Below, piece after piece: positions 1-6,755 of a stretch of 10,458 nt of DNA (positions are counted from its first letter, which is position 1; every line of letters begins with the position of its first letter). This DNA comes from Sedimentisphaerales bacterium (lineage in GTDB: Bacteria > Planctomycetota > Phycisphaerae > Sedimentisphaerales > SG8-4), in the NCBI GenBank assembly GCA_016932895.1, contig JAFGCA010000430.1, positions 1 to 10,458 of the forward strand, read 5' to 3'. A program made the position numbers and the translations under genes. The notes under the pieces are model-generated. The model was not told where the DNA came from. It made no database searches and saw only the letters and a list, made by a program, of their open reading frames with translations.

Positions 1-3000
1 CCGAAGAGGAGGGGATCGGCGGGGAATTGGGAGTCTCCCAGGTAATTGGCGGTGGTGTGGCCGAGGAAGGCGGGGGCATCGGAGATGGTCTGGCTGCGGG
101 CGACCTCGACGCCATCGAGGAAAAGGCGGCCGAGGTTTTCTTCGAGAGTGACGGCGACGTGTCGCCAGACGCCGGTGGAGAAGGTGGGGGCGGTGATCCA
201 TTGTTCGGCGCCGGGTCCGTTCTTGATGCAGAAGGCGTAGAGGTCGCCCCAGGAGGTGCGGGGGGTCATCATCATGTTGACGGCCTCGCCGGAGCCGAAG
301 TCGAAGATGCGGGCCCAGGTGCGGTTTTCATCGAGGCGGACCCAGCAGCAGATGGTGGTGTCGAAGAGATCGGCGACGATGCCGTCTGGAAGGAGTATGA
401 CGTCGTCGGCGCCGTCGAAGATGTAGGGGCCGGATCTCCAGATGGGTTCGGGATCGGGCTTTGGAGGCGTGGGGATTTCGGGGAGGGTGTCCCAGTAGGC
501 GGTGAAGTGCTGGTCGTGGGACTGATAAAGGGGGACGAGGATGACGTCGTCAGGCCAGGCGGCGTTGTCTGCGGTGAAGGTGAGTGGCTGGCCGGGAACG
601 GGGAGGATTCGCTGGTCGAGGGGGCGGGCGTCGACAATGAGCTTGGAAGTTGCGATCGCCCAATCGCTGGAGGCGGAGGCTCCGTGGGGAGCGGGTTCGG
701 GCAGGGAGTCCGAGCCGAAGACGCCGGCGAGGAGAATCGGGCCGTAGAAGAGGGCGACGCGATTTGGGTTGTCGGGGGTGGGTTCGACGCGGAGGGAGAG
801 GGGAATCTGGATGGAGAGCTGGTCGCCGGTGTTCCATTGTCGGGTGACAGTGGCATAAGAGCCCGGCTGGGCGGAGTGTGCGACGGGCTGGCCATTGACG
901 GCGAGGAACAGGCCGTCCTGGGCCCAGGCGGGATAACGGATGTGGATGGGTACGGTGATGGGCTGATCACAGGTGAAGGTGAGGGAGAGAGAGTCGGAGA
1001 GAGGAAAGTCGGTGTCGAGTCGGAGGGCGAGGCCTTTTTCGGGCCAATCGAGGGTGGAAGGGATGAAGAGGTTGAGGTAGAGGGCGGAGTCGTCGTGGAA
1101 GTAGATGGATTCGGGGTAGCGGGCGTGGTTTTCCATGCCGGTGCCGACGCAGCACCAGAAGTCTGAGAAGGGTCGGCTAAAGGGCTGGAAGTAGCCGCCG
1201 TAGAGGCCGAGCTTGTAGGTGAAGTGGCCGGGCTGAGGGTAGCAGGAGGTGAGGATCTGGTTGTAGAGGGCGCGTTCGGCGTAATCGGCGAGCGCAGGGT
1301 CGGCGTCCCAGGTGAAGAGGTGGTGGGCGAGCTTGAGCATGTTGTAGGTGTTGCAGGTTTCGGTCATGTCTCCGCTACCCATGTGGGCGGCGAGGCGGCC
1401 GGGGGCGTGGAAGTGTTCGTAGTCGCTGTTGCCGCCGTTGGCATAGGAGTGGTGGTGGACGACGCGGTCGTAGAAGAAGCGGGCGATGGTTTCCTTGGCG
1501 GCGTCGGCGGTGAGCTCGTAGTTGCGGGCGGCGCCGATGATTTTGGGGATCTGGGTGTTGGCGTGAAGGCCGTCGAGCTGGTCGAGTTGCTGGGCAAGAG
1601 GGTTCATTACGGCGTCGTGGCGCCAGCGATCGGCGAGGTCGAGGTAGCGGGTGTCGCCAGTGAGGGCGTAGACGTCGGCGAAGAGTTCGTAGAGGCCTCC
1701 TTGTTCGACGGAGAGGATGGCCTGCATCTGGCTGTGATCGAGGCCGGCGATGAGGTCGATGACCCAGTCGCAGGCGCGGGTGAGGACCTGGAGAGCACGT
1801 GGATTTCCGGTGTGGAGGTAGGCGTCGCGCAGGCCGGCGTAATCTTTGTGAAGCACGTAGAAGGGGACCCAGGAGCCGTTGAGGTGGAAGGCGTCGTTGA
1901 TGGTGATGTTGCCGGCTTTGATGTCAGCGAAGAGCTGATCGCTGTTGATGACTGCGCCGACGTAGCCATCGCCGTGGGCATCCTGGCAGAAGGCGAGCTC
2001 ATCGACGACATAGGCGGCGCGTTCGAGGCAACGAGTGTCGCCGGAGGAGGCAAACATGAGCGAGCAGGCGGAGAGATAATGACCCAACGTATGGCCGCGA
2101 ACGCCGGATTCCCAGCCGCCGTAGTGGTCGGCCTTGGTGGGCAGGCCTGCTTCGATGCGAAAACCGGCGAGAAGGCGGTCGGGTTCGAGAGCAAGGAGGT
2201 ACTGGGTGTCGATGTCCATTGCGTCGCGGAAAGGGCTATTGAGGAGACGAACTCCGTGGAGAGGGAAGGGTTGGGCGACACAAGCGACAACGGGGGGAAT
2301 CAGGGCACGGTTGTAGGAATGATACTCGGCGAGATAGTTCGCTGCGACCTGCTCGTCGGCGAGGGCTCCGGAATGAATGCGAAGCGACGCGACATCGCCG
2401 GCGTAGGAGAGATCGACGGAGGCGCCGGCGTGGCCGTAGTTGGCGGCGCCGAGGACGAAGTGGCCTGGATGGATCGAATCCGGACCCCAGATGTCCAGGG
2501 TCTTGTCCTCGGAATTGACAAGGGCGCCATCCACGTAGACTTTTTCGGTAACGCCGTCATACGTGCAGGTGAGAAGGTGCCATTGGTCGAGGGAAGGGGT
2601 GCGGGCATCAGTGGCGTCGGCGGGATCGGCCCAGCCCATGTCGGGGCCGTAGCCCCAGTGGCCAACGGCGGCCCAGACGGGCTTGAGGGCCTGTCGCGTG
2701 AAATGAACTTGAGCGGCCGTGCCATCAGGCCCGCCGCGGGCGGCCCATTGGAGAATTGCCTCTTCGACGGTTCGAAACGCAGTCTTGTGAACCCAGATTT
2801 CGACGGTCCAGTCGCTGGTTCCGGTCAGCGTAGCAGGAACGGCGATGACGTCGCCTGCGGTTGATTTCAAGACCATGGCGTCGGGCGTGTTGTCCTGACG
2901 GAATCGGACGGCGGAAACGGAATCGGCGATGACAAGGGATGGCGTCTGGCCCGGATCCCCTGAGAGGAAGTGTCCGCCCAGGGATCCGCGATTGGGCCAG

Positions 3001-3155
3001 GAAGCCACGGGATCGGAAGGACTAACAACGAGATCGCGGGCATCCAGATGGACCAGGAGCTCGCCGCTGGTGGTGATCTGTGGCGGAGCCGACAGGGCCG
3101 GTCCCAACACGCAGCATGCTGCGAATACAGCCAGAAGCACCTCATGGGAGCTCAT
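1..3155 (-). CDS. Secreted LamG - GH127/GH146 (DUF1680) beta-L-arabinofuranosidase - LamG protein, 3' end outside window
   Basis: Predicted secreted glycoside hydrolase that removes beta-L-arabinofuranosyl residues, probably from pectic or glycoprotein side chains. The frame stays open from ATG 3155 to the left edge (1051 codons, no stop). A hydrophobic stretch at about residues 6-22 ends in ALSA, a likely signal-peptidase site. A first LamG/jellyroll domain spans about 85-290 (TVEIWVHK, YVDGALV). The catalytic (alpha/alpha)6 domain spans about 297-890. It carries GGNSDYEHF (E580), TETCNTYNMLK (E599, C601) and WCCVGTG (C668, C669). By analogy with Bifidobacterium HypBA1, E580 would be acid/base, C668 the nucleophile, and E599/C601/C668/C669 the zinc ligands. 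The GGNS..EHF and ETCNTYNML patterns look more GH146-like than classic GH127. A second LamG begins near residue 911 and is cut by the window. Start choice: GAGGAGAAAGG lies 14 nt upstream, which is long. A CTG at 3164 in the same frame would be better spaced and would give a positively charged n-region. Substrate is inferred. Confidence 0.95.
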   Translation of the reverse strand, partial: MSSHEVLLAVFAACCVLGPALSAPPQITTSGELLVHLDARDLVVSPSDPVASWPNRGSLGGHFLSGDPGQTPSLVIADSVSAVRFRQDNTPDAMVLKSTAGDVIAVPATLTGTSDWTVEIWVHKTAFRTVEEAILQWAARGGPDGTAAQVHFTRQALKPVWAAVGHWGYGPDMGWADPADATDARTPSLDQWHLLTCTYDGVTEKVYVDGALVNSEDKTLDIWGPDSIHPGHFVLGAANYGHAGASVDLSYAGDVASLRIHSGALADEQVAANYLAEYHSYNRALIPPVVACVAQPFPLHGVRLLNSPFRDAMDIDTQYLLALEPDRLLAGFRIEAGLPTKADHYGGWESGVRGHTLGHYLSACSLMFASSGDTRCLERAAYVVDELAFCQDAHGDGYVGAVINSDQLFADIKAGNITINDAFHLNGSWVPFYVLHKDYAGLRDAYLHTGNPRALQVLTRACDWVIDLIAGLDHSQMQAILSVEQGGLYELFADVYALTGDTRYLDLADRWRHDAVMNPLAQQLDQLDGLHANTQIPKIIGAARNYELTADAAKETIARFFYDRVVHHHSYANGGNSDYEHFHAPGRLAAHMGSGDMTETCNTYNMLKLAHHLFTWDADPALADYAERALYNQILTSCYPQPGHFTYKLGLYGGYFQPFSRPFSDFWCCVGTGMENHARYPESIYFHDDSALYLNLFIPSTLDWPEKGLALRLDTDFPLSDSLSLTFTCDQPITVPIHIRYPAWAQDGLFLAVNGQPVAHSAQPGSYATVTRQWNTGDQLSIQIPLSLRVEPTPDNPNRVALFYGPILLAGVFGSDSLPEPAPHGASASSDWAIATSKLIVDARPLDQRILPVPGQPLTFTADNAAWPDDVILVPLYQSHDQHFTAYWDTLPEIPTPPKPDPEPIWRSGPYIFDGADDVILLPDGIVADLFDTTICCWVRLDENRTWARIFDFGSGEAVNMMMTPRTSWGDLYAFCIKNGPGAEQWITAPTFSTGVWRHVAVTLEENLGRLFLDGVEVARSQTISDAPAFLGHTTANYLGDSQFPADPLLF

Positions 3156-3169
3156 AGGGCGCAGGACAT
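3152..3169 (-). other. Possible 5-codon leader ORF coupled to the glycosidase start
   Basis: ATG at 3169 sits 5 nt after an AGGAG ribosome-binding site (3175-3179). It encodes MSCAL and stops with TGA, which overlaps the glycosidase ATG as ATGA (3152-3155). The ribosome-binding site is better spaced for this mini-ORF than for the ATG at 3155, so termination-reinitiation is possible. It could equally be chance. Confidence 0.3.
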
Positions 3170-3217
3170 CCTTTCTCCTCAGCGACGGATACAGCTTGGC
3201 CGCCCGGAACAAGGTGT

Positions 3218-3246
3218 ATTGTATAGGAAATCGGTAGGGAATGCAA
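3218..3246 (-). promoter_or_regulatory. Sigma-70-type promoter for the glycosidase gene
   Basis: On the minus strand, -35 TTGCAT (3246-3241), a 17 nt spacer and -10 TACAAT (3223-3218; five of six consensus bases) lead to a predicted transcription start near 3211. This gives a leader of about 56 nt before ATG 3155. The -35 box matches consensus only in TTG. The same -35 hexamer and spacer length precede the upstream kinase gene. Confidence 0.55.
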
Positions 3247-3270
3247 TAGAAGAAGGGAATGCTCATCCCC
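3237..3270. promoter_or_regulatory. Direct repeat and interrupted palindrome next to the glycosidase -35 box
   Basis: GGGAATGC occurs at 3237-3244 and again at 3255-3262, 18 nt apart; the first copy overlaps the -35 box. The second copy is half of an imperfect palindrome, GGGAATGCTCATCCCC (3255-3270). This may be an operator for a regulator. As a transcript hairpin it has a very short loop and only a loosely pyrimidine-rich run after it, so I do not call it a terminator. Confidence 0.3.
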
Positions 3271-3314
3271 CAAGAGGAGCCGCCACGCCGAGGGCGAGCC
3301 TGAACATGATCGCA

Positions 3315-4511
3315 TCAGCAAGAACCTGGGGGCACAGGCCCGGGCGCGTGCGACTGGGAACAGGGGTGAAGCGGCGCGCGGAGTATGACGCGGGCGCCCT
3401 GGCCTGGCGTGGAGTGAATTTCCATTTCGCCGCCGATGGCGAGCAGGTACTCGCGAATACTGAACAAGCCATAATGGCCCTGTTGGAGGTTGACGCCGGC
3501 GTCGATGGCAGTGAAGCCGCGACCGTCGTCGGCGACTTCGAGGCGGAGTTGGCTATCATCACAGGCAAGCGAGACGATTACGTGTTGAGCGTGGGCATGC
3601 TTGATAACATTTCGCAGCAGTTCACGCACGGCTCGAAAGAAGAAGGCGCGAGTGTCATCCCCGAGAGAAGCGGGTTCAACGTCAGCGTCCAGGCGAGCAT
3701 GCACCCCCCGGGACTCCGGAAACTCCTCACGTAGATACTCGGCCATGGCGCCGATGAGGCCGAACTGGTAGAGGGTGGGGCAACTGAGCTCGTGAATGAC
3801 GCTACGGGTTTCCTGTATCAATTCGCCGAGAATTTCACTGATCAGGCGACACGCTTTGTCGTGTTCCGGAGTGTCCGCCATTGAAGACAAGGCATCCGCC
3901 TTGAACTTGGCGACGATCAAGCCTTGGCCGACACGGTCGTGGAGTTCGTCGGCGATACGTTTTCGCTGCCGCTCCTCAACGTTGGCTCGCTCGCTGGCAA
4001 GGCGTCGAAGTTGTTGTTGGGATTGGTGAAGCTTTCTTTCGGCTTCTTTCTGCGGACTGATATCCAAGGAGAACTCGACAAGAGCGGCGACGTTTTGCTG
4101 GTGATCGAGGATGGGATAGACGCGGAGAAGCCAGGTGCGACCGTCGGCAGTGACAACTTCGGCGTCCTGGGGCACTCGGGTGTCGCGAGCACGAAGGACC
4201 GGACAATTGTCACACGGTTTCGCACGATTGTGCCATATCTCAAAGCAGCGCCGACCGATGAGCTCCTCACGAGACGCTCCGAGGAGATGCGCTCCGGCCA
4301 GATTGATCCACTGGATGGTCAGATCAACATCGTACCACGCGAGAATCTCGGAAGTGGCGTCGAGGATGATGGATTTCATAGTATCGACATTGTGAATGGC
4401 GGATGGGGAAGGCACGTAGTTCCAGGCAGTGCCACCAAGACGTGCAAATGCCTGCGGACCAGGCGATTCGGATGGAGATCGACGTGTTTTGGCTGGGTCG
4501 TGCGCTGTCAT
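3315..4511 (-). CDS. Soluble PAS-domain histidine kinase of the NarX/UhpB (HisKA_3) type
   Basis: Sensor kinase expected to autophosphorylate on histidine and pass the phosphate to a LuxR/NarL-type response regulator; no regulator is in the window. Domains in order: a poorly conserved first 44 residues, a PAS domain at about 46-152, a coiled-coil linker at about 153-180, HisKA_3 with ELHDRVGQ (phospho-acceptor H191), and HATPase_c with N-box ELLRNVIKHAHA (N301), G1 box DDGRGF (D329) and GHYGL. There is no membrane segment, so it is cytoplasmic. The PAS domain carries C89 and a CDNCP motif (C100, C103). Start: ATG 4511 has only a weak purine-rich site; ATG 4379 (residue 45), just before the PAS domain, is an alternative without a visible ribosome-binding site. 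Its own promoter candidate lies upstream. Its position between a uronate-type transporter and a glycosidase suggests a role in sensing plant-polymer breakdown, but the ligand is unknown. Confidence 0.93.
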   Translation of the reverse strand: MTAHDPAKTRRSPSESPGPQAFARLGGTAWNYVPSPSAIHNVDTMKSIILDATSEILAWYDVDLTIQWINLAGAHLLGASREELIGRRCFEIWHNRAKPCDNCPVLRARDTRVPQDAEVVTADGRTWLLRVYPILDHQQNVAALVEFSLDISPQKEAERKLHQSQQQLRRLASERANVEERQRKRIADELHDRVGQGLIVAKFKADALSSMADTPEHDKACRLISEILGELIQETRSVIHELSCPTLYQFGLIGAMAEYLREEFPESRGVHARLDADVEPASLGDDTRAFFFRAVRELLRNVIKHAHAQHVIVSLACDDSQLRLEVADDGRGFTAIDAGVNLQQGHYGLFSIREYLLAIGGEMEIHSTPGQGARVILRAPLHPCSQSHAPGPVPPGSC

Positions 4512-4558
4512 ATCCGACCGAACCTACGCTCGAAGACCATGACATGCCCGGTACGAAG

Positions 4559-4574
4559 CGCCGCGGATGCGGCG
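4559..4574 (-). other. GC-rich hairpin in the kinase gene leader
   Basis: CGCCGC-GGAT-GCGGCG forms a perfect 6 bp stem with a 4 nt loop. It falls just after the predicted transcription start of the kinase gene and about 65 nt after the dctM stop. There is no U-tract in the minus-strand direction, so it is a weak candidate for attenuation, RNA stabilisation or partial termination after dctM. Confidence 0.4.
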
Positions 4575-4583
4575 TACTGCTGA

Positions 4584-4612
4584 AGTATACCCCAGAATTC
4601 GATGAAATGCAA
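4584..4612 (-). promoter_or_regulatory. Sigma-70-type promoter for the histidine kinase
   Basis: On the minus strand, -35 TTGCAT (4612-4607), a 17 nt spacer and -10 TATACT (4589-4584; five of six consensus bases) predict a start near 4577, about 65 nt before ATG 4511. It lies in the dctM-kinase gap and suggests that the kinase is not wholly dependent on operon read-through. The arrangement matches the one before the glycosidase gene. Confidence 0.55.
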
Positions 4613-4644
4613 TTTGGGCCTGTTGGCGATGGAGCCGGGGGCGC

Positions 4645-6174
4645 TTACTGGACAAGATCGAGCCAGCGAGGGATGGCCATGGAAAGCCAGGGGATGTAGG
4701 TAATGAGCATAAGGGCCCCGATCATGGCGATGAAGAAGGGGATGAGCACGGGAGTGACCTTGGCGATGGTGGTCTTGCCGACGCCACAGCCAAGGAAGAG
4801 GCAGGTGCCCACGGGCGGAGTGCATAAGCCGATGCAGAGATTGGCGATCATGATGATGCCGAAGTGAACAGGACTCATGCCCAGGCCGATGACGACGGGG
4901 AGGAAGATGGGTGTGAAGATCAGCACGGCCGGCGTCATGTCCATGAAGGTGCCAACGGCGAGGAGAAGGCAGTTGATAACGAGGAGGATGACGATGGGAT
5001 TGTCGGAGATGGCGAGCAGGGCGGCGGAAACCTGTTCGGGGATCTGCTGGTAGGCGAGGATCCAGCTCATGGCCTGGCTGGTGCCGATGAGGAGCATGAC
5101 GATGGCGGTGGTTTTGCCGGCCTGGAGGAGGATGTCGGGAAGGTGACGAATTCGGACTTCACGATAAACAACCATGCCGAGGATCAGCGCGTAGAGTACA
5201 GCGATGGCGGAGGCTTCGGTGGCGGAGAAGTAGCCCGCGAGGATACCGCCGATGACAATGAGGATGAGCAGAAGGCTCAGGATAGCTCGTTTGAATGATC
5301 GCATTACGCGAGTGTAGAGTTCGCGGCGTGAGGCGGAGACCAGGCGATGCCAAAGCAGAGCGACGAGGATCGCGATGACGCCGATGAGCCAGGGAAGCCC
5401 GACCGAAGCGTCGAGGGAGGCATCGTTGAACAGGGCGATGAAGACCCGGAGCAGGCCCAGTAAGACACAGACGACTCCGCCGGCTGCGACGAGAAGAAAG
5501 GCGAGGCTTTCGATCACGCTCCAGAGGGTGATCATGAGGCCTTTCACGCCGGCTTCCATGCCGCCGCCATAGCCTCGCAGGAAGCTCAGAATGGCGCAGA
5601 CGATCATGATGGCGACGCCGACGACGATGCCGGGAAGGATGCCTGCCATGAACATGGCGGCGACGGAGACGTTGCTGGCGACGACGGCGTAGACGATCAT
5701 GGTGTTGGAGGGGGGGATGAGCAGGCCGGTGGTGCCGGCGGTGATGGTGACAGCGACGTTGAAGTTTTTTCCGTAGCCCTTGCGGTTCATCTCGGGGATC
5801 ATGAATCCGCCGACGGAGGAGATCGCGGCGGCGGCGGACCCGGAGATGGCGCCGAACATCATGCAGGTGAGCGTGGATACGTAGGACAAGCCGCCGGGCA
5901 GACGGCCCATGAGGGAGTCGGCGAAATCGATGAGGCGACGGGCCATGCCGCCTTTGCCCATGAGGATGCCGGAGAGCACGAAGAAGGGGATGGCAAGCAG
6001 CGGGAAGCTGGCGATGCCGAGACTCATGCGTTGGGCGATGATGTAGCTGGTGGGGAGCGTGCCGACGGAGAAGATGGTCAGGAAGGTGGACAGGCCGATG
6101 GCGACGGCGATGGGCACATTCATGAGGAGAAACAGGACGAAACTCACGACGAGGACAAGGACTTGCACTTCCAT
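4645..6174 (-). CDS. dctM: TRAP transporter large permease (DctM), with extra central membrane segment
   Basis: Large membrane subunit of a tripartite ATP-independent transporter, which uses the sodium or proton gradient to bring a DctP-delivered organic acid across the inner membrane. The protein (509 aa) is almost entirely membrane helices. It has family signatures such as GAISGSAAAAISS (108-120), GLLIPPSN (150-157) and YFSATEASA (315-323). Most DctM proteins are about 425-430 aa. Here the usual short link between the RGY at 200-202 and the IVIGG helix (306-310) is replaced by roughly 75-85 additional residues (about 205-290), including hydrophobic stretches 219-249 and 259-276. Only 1 nt separates the dctQ stop from this ATG, so the two are almost certainly translationally coupled. 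The substrate cannot be read from DctM itself; the kduI/kduD context points to a uronate. Confidence 0.97.
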   Translation of the reverse strand: MEVQVLVLVVSFVLFLLMNVPIAVAIGLSTFLTIFSVGTLPTSYIIAQRMSLGIASFPLLAIPFFVLSGILMGKGGMARRLIDFADSLMGRLPGGLSYVSTLTCMMFGAISGSAAAAISSVGGFMIPEMNRKGYGKNFNVAVTITAGTTGLLIPPSNTMIVYAVVASNVSVAAMFMAGILPGIVVGVAIMIVCAILSFLRGYGGGMEAGVKGLMITLWSVIESLAFLLVAAGGVVCVLLGLLRVFIALFNDASLDASVGLPWLIGVIAILVALLWHRLVSASRRELYTRVMRSFKRAILSLLLILIVIGGILAGYFSATEASAIAVLYALILGMVVYREVRIRHLPDILLQAGKTTAIVMLLIGTSQAMSWILAYQQIPEQVSAALLAISDNPIVILLVINCLLLAVGTFMDMTPAVLIFTPIFLPVVIGLGMSPVHFGIIMIANLCIGLCTPPVGTCLFLGCGVGKTTIAKVTPVLIPFFIAMIGALMLITYIPWLSMAIPRWLDLVQ

Positions 6175-6175
6175 G

Positions 6176-6751
6176 CTACTGATTCTCCTGGTCGAGGTCG
6201 CGATGTTCGATGCCCAGGACCTGCTCGACGATGGCTTCGATGCAATACAGGATGACGAAGACGCCGCTGATCGGCACGGCTAGATACTGATAGCCGACAG
6301 GCATATTGAGAGCCGGCGTGACCTGCTCGGCCAGCAGAGTATCACGCACAAGGATAAAGCCGCCCCAGACCATGATGGAGGCTGCGAAGAACAGGATAAT
6401 GAACTGCACGACCACGTCGATCCAGCGGCGTGCCGGCGGATCGAGTTTTCCGACAAAATAATCGACGCCAAGATGGGATCGATCGCTGAAAGCGACGGCA
6501 GCGCCAAGCAGGGAGACCCAGATCAGCAGGATGATGGCGAGCTCTTCGGTCCACTGGCTCTGGCCTCGGGGAAGCCAGGCAGGCAAGGCCCAACCTTTTT
6601 CCGTGGTGAACCACACCACCGACTGACCCACAAATCGAGAGATAACGCCCCAGAGCACATCCAGAACCAGCACGGCAAAGGCAACGATAACCAGACACAC
6701 CAGGAATTTCGTCAAGGCGTTCCTGGCGGCGATCAGCGATCGGACTACCAT
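6176..6751 (-). CDS. dctQ: TRAP transporter small permease (DctQ)
   Basis: Small membrane subunit that pairs with DctM in the TRAP complex. The protein (191 aa) shows four hydrophobic segments at about 15-37, 71-88, 112-135 and 152-175. The DctQ signature WTEE (67-70) is at the start of the second helix, followed by IWVSLLGAAVAFSDRSHLGV, the typical end-of-helix-2 region. The segment between helix 1 and WTEE (about 42-66, rich in W and P) is longer than in typical DctQ proteins. The gene starts 4 nt after the dctP stop and ends 1 nt before dctM, so the three subunits are co-translated from one message. Confidence 0.94.
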   Translation of the reverse strand: MVVRSLIAARNALTKFLVCLVIVAFAVLVLDVLWGVISRFVGQSVVWFTTEKGWALPAWLPRGQSQWTEELAIILLIWVSLLGAAVAFSDRSHLGVDYFVGKLDPPARRWIDVVVQFIILFFAASIMVWGGFILVRDTLLAEQVTPALNMPVGYQYLAVPISGVFVILYCIEAIVEQVLGIEHRDLDQENQ

Positions 6752-6755
6752 CGGC

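Noticed and set aside
272..2725. Several proline/serine-rich minus-strand frames (272-970, 1607-2290, 2300-2725)
   Set aside because: They are out of frame with the continuous glycosidase reading frame, which I followed without a stop from 3155 to the left edge.
1224..2864. 546-codon open frame on the plus strand (also 27-1166, 379 codons)
   Set aside because: Antisense to the glycosidase. The C-ending codons of the real gene remove stops from this frame, and its product is a low-complexity G/V/E-rich sequence with no domain.
3255..3270. Terminator after the kinase gene
   Set aside because: The palindrome leaves a 2-4 nt loop and is followed by a mixed pyrimidine stretch that leads straight into the glycosidase -35, not a U-tract.
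4508..4825. 105-codon minus-strand frame ending at the kinase start
   Set aside because: It overlaps the dctM 3' end in another frame and its product resembles nothing known. Only its last ten codons after the dctM stop are of interest, as a possible mini-ORF.
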